The notes under the pieces were generated by a model. That model did no database searches and was not told the origin of the DNA. It was given only the letters and a program-made list of their open reading frames with translations. A DNA stretch of 64,000 bases, taken from NCBI GenBank assembly GCA_020850535.1, contig JADZEM010000135.1, positions 62,001 through 126,000 of the forward strand, given 5' to 3'. The position numbers and the translations under genes are program-made. Source of the stretch: Chloroflexota bacterium (GTDB lineage: Bacteria > Chloroflexota > UBA6077 > JACCZL01). Shown here piece by piece: positions 34,241 to 42,439 of the stretch. Numbering within the stretch: position 1 is the stretch's first letter; the number at the start of each line of letters is the position of its first letter.

Positions 34241-35281
34241 TCAATCCTCGTCGAGGACGGGCGCCGTCTCCCAGCGCTGCCCCTCGGGTGACGCCTCCCA
34301 GGCCGCGAGGTCCAGCAGGCCCAGACCTCGGCCGTAGCCAGCCTCGTCGCCCTGGATGTTGGTCATGAACGCCAGCCAGCGGCCGTCAGGGCTGACGTTG
34401 GAGTTGGTGGCGCGCCAGGGCTTGCGATCGCACATGCGGGTCATGCGGGCGCGGCGGCCGGAGCCGTCCAGGGCCAGCTTCCAGAGGTCGATGGGCAGCG
34501 GGTTGTCGGCGTCGGAGTCCACGCCAGATTCCAGGCACATGGACTCCCCGCCCGGGAAGACGCCCTCGCACTCGTTGTGCACGCCGCGCTCGTTGACGTA
34601 GTAGCGGACGGCCTGCGTGGCGACGTCCACACCCTTGACGGTGCACTTCCAGCGGGGCGTCTTGCGGGTGGACTCCGCGGAGTACTCGGCCAGCAGCACC
34701 TCGCGGTCGTCGTGGCGGAAGTCCTGCGGCTCGGGCCGGCGGCCATCCTCGACACGATAGATGCGCCGGGTATTGACCAGGCGCGGCTGGCGCTCGTCGC
34801 TGGTGTCGACCTCGGAGACGTAGCACTCTGAGACACCCTCCCCGAGGGACGGCTCCTGCAGGTCGTTGACGGCGTAGGTGATGCGCGGCGCGATCCACGA
34901 GACGCCCATGCCCTCGAAGAAGGTCCGCCCGAGGGGGACCGGCGGGCGGCTGGCCTCGCGGTCCATCCACCACATCTCGGACTCGACGCGCCGGCTGGTG
35001 TGCCGGTCCTTGAACGCCTTCGGGCCGATCAGGATGTAGCTGCCGTCGTACATGAACAGGACGCGCAGGAAGCTGTGATGATCGCCCAGCCCCTTCGTCA
35101 GGTTGCGGACGGTGCGCGTCTCCAGGTCAAGCTCGCAGGCCTCGCCGTAGTTGGTCTCGATGAAGGTGATGCGCTTGCCGTCCGGAGACCAGTACGGGCG
35201 CTCGCCGTAGTCCAGGAGCTTCTGGTGAAACGGCGGCGGGTTGTCGAGGACGTGCGGACCGTCATAGCGGGCGTTCGGCAT
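34241..35281 (-). CDS. PD40/TolB-like beta-propeller protein
   Basis: 346 residues. Repeated propeller blades with the signature SPDG: YWSPDGKRITFIE near the N-terminus and VSPDGRWLAFMTN near the C-terminus. Other conserved pieces: GDHHSFLR, EMWWMDRE, HNECEGVFPGGESM. No signal peptide, so cytoplasmic. It is the last gene of the ABC operon 38967-34241, 41 bp after the permease. Oligogalacturonate-lyase-type propellers look similar, so a sugar-acid lyase is one possibility, but I cannot confirm catalytic residues. Confidence 0.7.
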   Translation of the reverse strand: MPNARYDGPHVLDNPPPFHQKLLDYGERPYWSPDGKRITFIETNYGEACELDLETRTVRNLTKGLGDHHSFLRVLFMYDGSYILIGPKAFKDRHTSRRVESEMWWMDREASRPPVPLGRTFFEGMGVSWIAPRITYAVNDLQEPSLGEGVSECYVSEVDTSDERQPRLVNTRRIYRVEDGRRPEPQDFRHDDREVLLAEYSAESTRKTPRWKCTVKGVDVATQAVRYYVNERGVHNECEGVFPGGESMCLESGVDSDADNPLPIDLWKLALDGSGRRARMTRMCDRKPWRATNSNVSPDGRWLAFMTNIQGDEAGYGRGLGLLDLAAWEASPEGQRWETAPVLDED

Positions 35282-35322
35282 GGAAAGCCTCTCTTCAATA
35301 CATGGGTGCCGGGTTCTGGGGG

Positions 35323-36273
35323 CTACTGGTAGCGAATGCGCGGGTCGAGCCAGGCGTAGGCGATGTCGGTGAACAGGTTGGCGAGCAGGACGGCAAACGC
35401 CATGACCAGCACGATGGCCTGCAGCACCGGGAAATCGCGGTTGAAGATGCTGTCCGCCGCGAGCCTGCCGATCCCGGGGATCGAGAAGACGCTCTCGGTC
35501 ACCACCGCGCCGCCGATCAGCACGCCCAGCTGCAAGCCGATCACCGTGAGCACGGGGATCAGCGCGTTCTTGAGGGCGTGCCCGATCACCACCCCGGACG
35601 ACTTGAGACCCTTTGCGCGGGCTGTCGTGATGTACTCGCGCCCGAGGATCTCCAGCATCGACGAGCGGACCTGCCGCATCATCACGGCGGCCGTCCCGCC
35701 GCTGACGACGAGCGTCGGCATGATCATGAGCCGGAGGTTCCCGAGCAGGTCTTCCGACGGCGAGATGTACCCGGACGGCGGCAGCCAGCGCAGGTACAGC
35801 CCGAACAGCAGGATCAACAGCAGCCCGAGCCAGAAGTGCGGGATGCAGGTGGCGACCATCGACGCCACCGTACCGATCAGGTCCAGTTTGGAGCCGGGGC
35901 GCGTGGCCGACATGATCCCGATGGGGATGGCGATGACCAGCGACAGCGCCATCCCCAGAGTGCCAAGCTGGAGCGTGGGCCAGAGGCGCTGCCCGAGCAG
36001 CGTGCTGACCGGCTGCCGCGTGGACGTGGAGATGCCGAGGTCGCCGCGCAGCAGGCGGCCGGCCCAGTCGAAGTACTGGACCAGCAACGGGCGGTCCAGC
36101 CCCATGTCCTGGCGTAGCTGGGCGTAGAGGATCGGGTCGCGGGCGTTCTGCTCGCCGATGATGGCGAGGGCAGGGTCGCCGGGCAGCACGTAGGTCAGCG
36201 CGAACGAGGCGAGGCTGACCAGGAAGAGGACGGGAATCATCTGGACGATGCGCACGGTCACGTAGCGAAGCAT
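35323..36273 (-). CDS. ABC transporter permease, DppB-type
   Basis: 316 residues. First helix IPVLFLVSLASFALTYVLPGDPA, a large periplasmic loop and five further helices. EAA-type loop MLEILGREYITTARAKGLKSS. Ends WLDPRIRYQ, typical of DppB. It pairs with the DppC-type permease 18 bp upstream in the same operon. Confidence 0.93.
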   Translation of the reverse strand: MLRYVTVRIVQMIPVLFLVSLASFALTYVLPGDPALAIIGEQNARDPILYAQLRQDMGLDRPLLVQYFDWAGRLLRGDLGISTSTRQPVSTLLGQRLWPTLQLGTLGMALSLVIAIPIGIMSATRPGSKLDLIGTVASMVATCIPHFWLGLLLILLFGLYLRWLPPSGYISPSEDLLGNLRLMIMPTLVVSGGTAAVMMRQVRSSMLEILGREYITTARAKGLKSSGVVIGHALKNALIPVLTVIGLQLGVLIGGAVVTESVFSIPGIGRLAADSIFNRDFPVLQAIVLVMAFAVLLANLFTDIAYAWLDPRIRYQ

Positions 36274-36291
36274 CGAGTCCGGCCCTCCTTC

Positions 36292-37188
36292 CTAGACCCG
36301 ACCGCGCATGCGCGGATCGAGCGCCGCCCGCAAGGCGTCGCCGAACAGGTTGGTCGCCAGGACGGTCAGGAAGATCGCCGCGCCTGGGAAGAGCGCCAGC
36401 CAGGGCGCGGTCTCGGTGAACTGGTAGCTCGACCGCAGCATCCCACCCCAGCTGGCCGTTGGCGGCGGGACGCCCGCGCCCAGGAAGCTGAGGCTCGCCT
36501 CGGTGACGATGGCGGCAGCCACCCGCAACGAGGCCTGCACGATGATCGGCGCGGTGATGTTCGGCCAGATGTGCCAGAAGATCGTGCGGGCCGCGCCAGC
36601 GCCGATCACCCTGGCGGCCGTTACGTACTCCAGCTCGCGGACCGAGAGGGCCTCGCCGCGCGCCAGCCGGGCAAACTGCGGCATGAAGATGATACCGATG
36701 GCGACCATCACGTTGAGCAGGCCCGGCTTGAGCGCCGCCGTGATCCCGAGCGCCAGCACCAGGGCCGGGAACGCCGCCAGGGCGTCCATGATCCGCATGA
36801 TGATGTCGTCAACCCAGCCGCGCAGGTAGGCTGCGACGAGGCCCAGGCCCACCCCGAACGCGATCGAGATGGCGACGGCCACCAGCCCGACGCTGACGGA
36901 GGTCCGCGAGCCGTAGATGATGCGGCTCAGCACGTCGCGCCCGATGTCGTCGGTGCCGAGCAGGTGCGCCCGCGACGGCCCCTCCATGACGTGGGCGTAG
37001 TCCTGGCGCTCGGGGTCGTACGGCGCGATGACGTTGGCGAACATCGCGCAGAAGACGACGACGAGCAGCACGGCGGTCGCCGGGACCGCCAGCCGCTGCC
37101 GCAGGAGAAAGATGAGGGTGGCCGCCCGCCGCTGCCGACGCACGGTCGGCAGCGGCGCAGCGCCCTTGAATGCGGTTGTGGCCTGCAT
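36292..37188 (-). CDS. ABC transporter permease, DppC-type
   Basis: 298 residues. Basic N-terminus, first helix LAVPATAVLLVVVFCAMFANVIAPYDPE, LLGTDDIGRDVLSRIIYGSR (the DppC signature), EAA loop ELEYVTAARVIGAGAARTI, and end DALRAALDPRMRGRV. It begins 9 bp after the binding-protein stop codon. Confidence 0.93.
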   Translation of the reverse strand: MQATTAFKGAAPLPTVRRQRRAATLIFLLRQRLAVPATAVLLVVVFCAMFANVIAPYDPERQDYAHVMEGPSRAHLLGTDDIGRDVLSRIIYGSRTSVSVGLVAVAISIAFGVGLGLVAAYLRGWVDDIIMRIMDALAAFPALVLALGITAALKPGLLNVMVAIGIIFMPQFARLARGEALSVRELEYVTAARVIGAGAARTIFWHIWPNITAPIIVQASLRVAAAIVTEASLSFLGAGVPPPTASWGGMLRSSYQFTETAPWLALFPGAAIFLTVLATNLFGDALRAALDPRMRGRV

Positions 37189-37197
37189 CAGGTCGGG

Positions 37198-38967
37198 CTA
37201 GGCTTCCAGCCACGCGGCGCGCAGATCGAAGCCGGGCTCCTGGGTCGGCGCGATGCCCTGGAGCTTCTTGGTCCGGGCATCGAACCACTGCTTCATCCAG
37301 ATGGTGCCGTACCAGCCGGTCTCGTAGATCCGCTTCTGGACCTCGGCGTAGGCCTGGGCGCGCACCTTGTCGTCGAACGAGCTGCGGCCCTTGGCGAGGA
37401 GGTCGTCCATCGTCGGGTCGGACATGCCGCCGGTGTTCTTGCCCTCGCCGGTCTGGAAGCGGCCGGCCAGGATGCTGTCCGGGTCCGGGCGGACGCTGGT
37501 CTGGTAGAGGTTCATGTCGAATTCGAGGGTCTGGGTCTTGGCGAGGAACGCCAGCCGCTCCAGCACCTCGATGTTCGCGCGGATGCCGACGTCGCCGAGC
37601 ATCTGCTTGACCATCTGGGCCAGCTGCTGATCGACGGGCCGGTTGATGATCAGCAGGCCGACATCCACGCCGTCCTTGAAGCCGGCTTCGGCCACCAGCT
37701 GCTTCGCCTTGGCCTGATCGAAGGAGAACTTCGGCAGCTTCTCGTCGTAGCCGAGGTAGCCCGGGGTCAGGAACCAGTACTGGGCCTCGCCAACGCCCTG
37801 CCCGAGCACCTTGGCCGCCGCCTCGCGGTCGATGGCGTAGTGGACGGCCTTGCGGAGCTGCTCCTTGGCGAACGGGCCGCTCTTGGCGCTGAAGGTGAAC
37901 TGGTACTGGTTCTTCTGGTACTTGTTCTCGACGACTTCCAGGTTGGCGTCCTGCCGCGCAACGGGGATGTCCTTGGCCTGGACGTTGTCGATCAGGTGGA
38001 CGTTGCTGGAGCGCAGCTCGGTGAGGCGGACCGAGTCGTCGGAGATGAAGCGGGCCCGGAACGACTCGAAGTAAGGGAGCGGCTGCCCGTCAGCGCCCTT
38101 GTCGTAGTATGAGCCGGTCTTGGTGTAGACGCTGTGGCTGCCGGAGACCCACTCGGTGAGCTTCATCGGGCCGGTGCCGGCGGTGGTCTCGGGCGAGGTG
38201 CCGTAGTTGTCGCCAGCCTTCTCGGCCATCGCCTTCGAGATCATGAAGGGGCGGCCATCCGCCGCCTGCGAGAGGTTGCTCAACAGCGAGCCCTGCGGCC
38301 CGGTCAGGTTGAGCTTGAGGGTGTACGGGTCCACCACCTCGGTGGAGGTGATGCCGGTGACGAAGGCGCGCGCCTGGGACTTGCTGTCGTTCATGCGCTC
38401 GAGGTTGAACTTGGCGACCTCGGCGTTCCAGTCGGTGCCGTCGTGGAACTTGACGCCCTGGCGCAGCTTGAAGGTGGCCGTGCTGCCTTCGAGCTTCCAC
38501 TCGGTCGCGAGCTCCGGCTCGGCCTTCATGGTGCCGTCCGGCTGGATCGTCCAGCGCACCAGGGTGTTGTAGATCAGGTTCTGCGATGGCGGGGTGCCCG
38601 TAGAGCGGTGCGGATCGAAGGTCTGGGTGGGGTTCTGATGCCCCATCACCAGCGCGCCGCCGCGCTTCGGGGAGCCGGCCGGGGCAGCAGCGGCGGCCGG
38701 CTTGGAAGCGGCGGGAGCGGTCGTAGCCGCCGCGGCGGGCGCAGCCGGCGGGTTGCTGGCCGCCCCGGCCGCCGGCGCAGTGGTGGCCGCTGGCGCTGCT
38801 GGCGCGGTCGTGGCGGCCGGCGCCGGCTTCGAGGCCGCGCCCGCGCCCTGATTGCTGGCGGCCGGCGGCGCGGCCTGCTGCTGTCCACACGCCGCGAGCA
38901 GCGCGGCGCTGCCCGACATCACGACAAAGGACAGGAAAGTCCGCCGGGACGTTCTGCGAACCTGCAT
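37198..38967 (-). CDS. Peptide/nickel-type ABC substrate-binding lipoprotein
   Basis: 589 residues. Start at the ATG at 38967 with GAGGGGAAG upstream. Tat-like RRTSRRTFLSF, hydrophobic core and lipobox LAAC. Then an Ala/Pro/Thr-rich tether of about 80 residues ending SPKRGG, then a family-5 solute-binding domain (LVMGHQNPTQTFDPHRS, TWTIQPDGTM-like segment, LRKAVHYAIDREAAAK, RANIEVLERL). Family-5 proteins bind peptides, nickel or oligosaccharides. The operon contains two permeases and a propeller protein but no DppD/DppF ATPase. Confidence 0.9.
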   Translation of the reverse strand: MQVRRTSRRTFLSFVVMSGSAALLAACGQQQAAPPAASNQGAGAASKPAPAATTAPAAPAATTAPAAGAASNPPAAPAAAATTAPAASKPAAAAAPAGSPKRGGALVMGHQNPTQTFDPHRSTGTPPSQNLIYNTLVRWTIQPDGTMKAEPELATEWKLEGSTATFKLRQGVKFHDGTDWNAEVAKFNLERMNDSKSQARAFVTGITSTEVVDPYTLKLNLTGPQGSLLSNLSQAADGRPFMISKAMAEKAGDNYGTSPETTAGTGPMKLTEWVSGSHSVYTKTGSYYDKGADGQPLPYFESFRARFISDDSVRLTELRSSNVHLIDNVQAKDIPVARQDANLEVVENKYQKNQYQFTFSAKSGPFAKEQLRKAVHYAIDREAAAKVLGQGVGEAQYWFLTPGYLGYDEKLPKFSFDQAKAKQLVAEAGFKDGVDVGLLIINRPVDQQLAQMVKQMLGDVGIRANIEVLERLAFLAKTQTLEFDMNLYQTSVRPDPDSILAGRFQTGEGKNTGGMSDPTMDDLLAKGRSSFDDKVRAQAYAEVQKRIYETGWYGTIWMKQWFDARTKKLQGIAPTQEPGFDLRAAWLEA

Positions 38968-39162
38968 GGTTCTTCCCCTCACCCTTCAGTGGTGCGGAGC
39001 ACTGAGCCACCCGTCGCTCAAGGCCCCGCCCGAGTCCCGCATGCCGCGGCGCTCAACAGGGCGAGCGCGCGACGCCGACTGGATGTTGACAGCGCTGTCA
39101 TCCCGTGGAGAGAATGGCAACGCCGCCGCCACACCGGTGGCGCGGGAATGGTACCTTTGCTC

Positions 39163-39197
39163 TATGATGTGGATCAAGTTGTTCCGCATGGCGGAAC
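39163..39197 (+). promoter_or_regulatory. IclR-type operator overlapping a putative promoter
   Basis: GTTCCGC-ATG-GCGGAAC (39181-39197) is a perfect 7-bp palindrome with a 3-bp spacer, of the form bound by many IclR-family proteins. A TATGAT -10-like box lies at 39163-39168, so the palindrome would cover the start site of the IclR gene 44 bp downstream. It lies in the 273-bp region shared with the divergent ABC operon. Confidence 0.65.
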
Positions 39198-39240
39198 GCT
39201 GGACGCTCTTTGCACCCCTGTGGTGCCTGGAAGGGCCTCA

Positions 39241-40098
39241 ATGGCGCGGAGGTTGCGCGAGGGGGTGCAGTCGGTTGGCCGGGCGCTGGACCTGTTCGAG
39301 CGTCTTGTGAGCGCGGAGCGCGAGCTTGGCCTGCGCGACCTGGGCGAGGCCTGCGCGCTGCCGGTCGGCACGGTCCACCGCCTGCTCGGGTCGCTGGTGG
39401 AGCGGGGGTACGCGCGCCAGAACCCGGCGACGCGCCGCTACACGGTTGGCCCGAACGCCCTCGAGCTTGCGCGGCGCATCCTGGCGCGGGACGATCTGCC
39501 GTCGCGGGCAGAGCCGTTTCTTCGCCGGCTGGCGCAGCTCACGGGCGAGAGCGCCAACCTGGCGGCCCTGGACGGCTCCCAGGCGGTTTACCTGGTACAT
39601 GCTGCCCCGCCCCGCACGATCAGGATGTTCACGGAGGTCGGGAATCGCGCGCCGCTGTACGCCACCGGGACCGGCAAGGTGCTGCTGGCGCACCTCGAAC
39701 CGGTCCGCCTGGACGCGATCCTGGGCCGCTTGGAGCTGCGGGCCTACACGCCGACGACGCTGACCACTCGTGAGGGGCTGCTGGCCGAGCTGGCGAAGAT
39801 CCGCCGGCGGGGCCACGCCCACGACGACGGCGAGTTTGAGGAAGGGGCGCACTGCATCGCGGTCCCGGTCCGGGACGGCACCCAGCGGGTCGTGGCGGCG
39901 CTGAGCATCTCCGGCCCGACGAGCCGCCTGACCCGCGAACGCGCAGACGCCTGGCTGCCGCAGGTGCAGGAGATCGCCCGGGAGCTGTCCGAGGCGCTTG
40001 GGGCGCAGCGGCAGCGGCCGGCGGCAGCGGCGGGGGTCTGTCAACCGATGGTTCCAGAGACGACGATACTGGGAGTGACACGTGCCGAGCACGACTGA
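39241..40098 (+). CDS. IclR-family transcriptional regulator, second copy
   Basis: 285 residues; ATG at 39241 with GGAAGGG 6 bases upstream. Winged helix-turn-helix in residues 5-70 (LRDLGEACALPVGTVHRLLGSLVERGYA), effector domain with APLYATGTGKVLLAHLEP and AHDDGEFEEGAHCIAVPV, and a C-terminal Ala/Gln/Arg tail of about 25 residues. Divergent from the family-5 ABC operon and overlapping the next gene by 17 bp. Probably represses itself and the ABC operon through the palindrome at 39181. Confidence 0.9.
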   Translation: MARRLREGVQSVGRALDLFERLVSAERELGLRDLGEACALPVGTVHRLLGSLVERGYARQNPATRRYTVGPNALELARRILARDDLPSRAEPFLRRLAQLTGESANLAALDGSQAVYLVHAAPPRTIRMFTEVGNRAPLYATGTGKVLLAHLEPVRLDAILGRLELRAYTPTTLTTREGLLAELAKIRRRGHAHDDGEFEEGAHCIAVPVRDGTQRVVAALSISGPTSRLTRERADAWLPQVQEIARELSEALGAQRQRPAAAAGVCQPMVPETTILGVTRAEHD

Positions 40099-41119
40099 GA
40101 CGATTGGGTATGCCGTGATTGGGGCGGGGCTGGTGGGGCCGCGCCATGCCGCTGCCGCCGCCAGGACGCCGGGCGGCCAGCTGGTGGCCGTCTGCGACCA
40201 GCGGGCGGACCGGGCCGAGGCGCTGGCCGAGCAGTTCGGGGCGATCCCGGTCACGGACGTGGACGCCATCCTGGAGCGGAAGGATGTGCAGATCGTCTCG
40301 GTCTGCCTGCCGACGCGCCTGCACCTGGAGGTGGCCGAGCGGGTGGCGGCGGCCGGCAAGCATCTCGTCATCGAGAAGCCGCTGGAGCTGAGCCTGGAGC
40401 GGGCCGACCGGCTGCTCAAGGTGGCCCGCGAGCACAAGGTGCAGGTCGCTGCGATCTTCAATCGCCGCTTCATCCCGGCCCTCAAGGCGACGAAGCGGGC
40501 GATGGAGGAGGGGCTGCTCGGCGAGCTGCTGGTGGCGGACATGTACTACAAGAGCTACCGCTCGCAGGAGTACTACGACGATTCTGGCTGGCGCGGCACC
40601 TGGGAGCAGGAGGGCGGCGCGGCGCTGATCAACCAGGGCATCCACGGCGTCGACCTGGTGCGGTGGATCGCCGGGCCGGTGGCGCGGATCTTCGGGTACG
40701 CCGATCACCTGCGGCGCGACATCGAGGCCGACGACACGACGGCAGCGGTGGCCCGCTTCACCAACGGCGCGATGGGGGTGATGCAGGCGACGACCTCCGT
40801 CGAGCCGCGCCTGCCGGACCGGCTGGAGTTCCACGGCACGAAGGGCTCGGTGCAGTTGTCGAGCTACCGGATCGCCAGTTGGAGTGTGCCGGGCGCTGAG
40901 GGCTGGCCAGCCGAGGTCGAGGCCGAGGAGCAGCGGCTGCTGCCGGGCGCTGGCAACCTGGAGACCATCGGCCACAACGCACAGATCGCGGACATGATCG
41001 AGGCGATCCGGGACGGCCGGCCGCCGGCCGTGAGCGGCGAGGAGGGCCGGGCATCGCTGGAAGTGGTACTGGCAATCTACGAGTCGGCGCGGACGGGCCG
41101 GGAGGTCGTGCTGGCCTGA
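40082..41119 (+). CDS. Gfo/Idh/MocA-family oxidoreductase, second copy
   Basis: 345 residues, the classical length. GTG start inside the IclR gene, with GGGAG 6 bases upstream. Rossmann GAGLVGPRH near residue 14, IEKPLEL (active-site Lys), and the GGAALINQGIHGVDLVRW motif with the catalytic His/Asp. Likely an NAD(P)-dependent sugar or cyclitol dehydrogenase under IclR control. Closer to inositol-dehydrogenase-like proteins in length than the enzyme at 21124. Confidence 0.9.
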   Translation: MPSTTETIGYAVIGAGLVGPRHAAAAARTPGGQLVAVCDQRADRAEALAEQFGAIPVTDVDAILERKDVQIVSVCLPTRLHLEVAERVAAAGKHLVIEKPLELSLERADRLLKVAREHKVQVAAIFNRRFIPALKATKRAMEEGLLGELLVADMYYKSYRSQEYYDDSGWRGTWEQEGGAALINQGIHGVDLVRWIAGPVARIFGYADHLRRDIEADDTTAAVARFTNGAMGVMQATTSVEPRLPDRLEFHGTKGSVQLSSYRIASWSVPGAEGWPAEVEAEEQRLLPGAGNLETIGHNAQIADMIEAIRDGRPPAVSGEEGRASLEVVLAIYESARTGREVVLA

Positions 41120-41388
41120 ACGCGGGAGCGGGGCGGCCGGGAACATTCCTCGTCTGGCGGACGTTACAACATATGCCATGCGAGACGAACGCTCCCGAGA
41201 CGAAGATCAGCATCCCGGCCTGCGCCGATCCGACCGCCGCGAGCAGCAGCGGCGGAAGGCGCAGCATGGGATGCGCGTCGGCGCGCGGCCGGACACACTC
41301 CGGCCCGTGACGGTCGAGCGCGTCGCGAAGCTGACGAAGCGGCGGAAGCGGCGCTGACCGACAGGCGCTGGCGGCTGACCGCTGACGG

Positions 41389-41420
41389 CAGCGCGATTGC
41401 CTGTTCGTCGGTGTTCCCAC
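41389..41420. repeat. Solo left end of the MITE family
   Basis: CAGCGCGATTGCCTGTTCGT followed by CGGTGTTCCC matches the left end of the 217-bp elements. It ends about 12 bp before the open part of a truncated gene. The rest of 41120-41388 holds no gene. Confidence 0.6.
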
Positions 41421-41431
41421 GACGCTCGTGA

Positions 41432-42202
41432 GCCAGGGACTGCGGCGGCGGGTCGAGCGCGACGAATACCAACGGCGTCGTGACGAATGACGCCGACAAC
41501 CGCCAGAATCTCCCGGTCCTGACCCAGGCCATCGCCTTCGGCGGGGCCACCCGGGTGACGGGGACGCTCAACAGCCTCGCCGACACCACCTTCACCGTGG
41601 ACGTCTACAGCAACCCAGCCTGCGATGCCACCGGCTACGGCGAAGGGCGGACCCTCCTCGGCTCGGCGGCGGTGACGACCGTCGGCAACGACGGGGCGTT
41701 CTCGTTTGACGTGACCGGCGGGGCCGTCGGCGCCAGCACCACGGCGACCGACACCAACCCGAGCAACCAGACCTCCGAGTTCTCGCTGTGCCGCACGGCG
41801 GCCGGCGCCGGCACGATCAAGAACGACGACGCGGCCCCGGTCTCGACGCCGGACGACAGCGGCGGGGGCCGTAGCAGCGGCAAGAACAAGGACAGCGACG
41901 CCCAGAAGCCGCCGAGCCAGTTGCAACAGCAGCAACAGCAGCACACCAACCAGTCGAACCTGGACCAGTACCACACCGAGGGGAACATCGCGGCCATCGA
42001 GCGGTCGGCGGACGGCGCGGCGCTGCTGATCACGCTCGCGCTGGGGCGGGGCGAGACGCTGGTGGTCGAGTACCGCGGCTCGCCGCCGGACTGCCCCGAG
42101 CCGCGGGTGGGTGACTACCTGACGGCCGACGGCGAGCAGGGCGGTCGCGAGGAGCAGGGCCGCTTCATCGCGGAGCAGATCGAGGTCAGCAGGCGGCGCT
42201 AA
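41432..42202 (+). pseudogene. 5'-truncated remnant of a large surface protein (CSLREA/beta-helix type)
   Basis: The frame is open from a stop at 41429 and reads DCGGGSSATNTNGVVTNDADNRQNLP in short, then GTLNSLADTTFTVDVY and DTNPSNQTSEFSLC. In large secreted right-handed beta-helix (CSLREA-type) proteins this Ig-like module follows hundreds of residues of repeats, which are missing here. A GTG at 41480 could start a shorter product but has no clear ribosome-binding site. The C-terminal part adds a Ser/Lys/Gln-rich linker with a Q6 run and a 75-residue beta-rich segment (EGNIAAIERSADG to EQIEVS). A solo MITE end abuts the truncation. Confidence 0.6.
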
Positions 42203-42228
42203 CCCAGGCCCAACTTGAGAACCGCAGG

Positions 42229-42261
42229 CCCTCACCCCCCGACTGGGTCGGGGGGTGAGGG
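42229..42261. terminator. Hairpin after truncated surface-protein gene
   Basis: 15-bp perfect stem CCCTCACCCCCCGAC / GTCGGGGGGTGAGGG with loop TGG. Member of the CCCTCACCCC palindrome family. Confidence 0.7.
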
Positions 42262-42312
42262 GCTATGACCGCAGCAACTCGTCAATCTGCATCAGTCCCT
42301 GACCGCACGTTT

Positions 42313-42352
42313 CATGGCGTTGCGGGAACACCAACCAGCATGCGATCGCCCC
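42313..42352. repeat. Solo right end of the MITE family
   Basis: CATGGCGTTGCGGGAACA is identical to 18 bp of the right end of the element at 11335, followed by GCGATCGCC. The rest of the element is absent. It lies about 90 bp before the recD2 start. Confidence 0.6.
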
Positions 42353-42439
42353 GGTCCGGGGTCGGTTCGCAGCACATACATCTCTGGCGATACAACCTGC
42401 GCTACCCTTAGGGAAACCACATTTCGCCCGGATCTCATC

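Noticed and set aside
41207-42235. Minus-strand frame of 342 codons across the truncated surface-protein gene
   Set aside because: It crosses a MITE end and is Arg/Val/Gly-biased; the plus-strand reading has recognisable beta-sandwich motifs.
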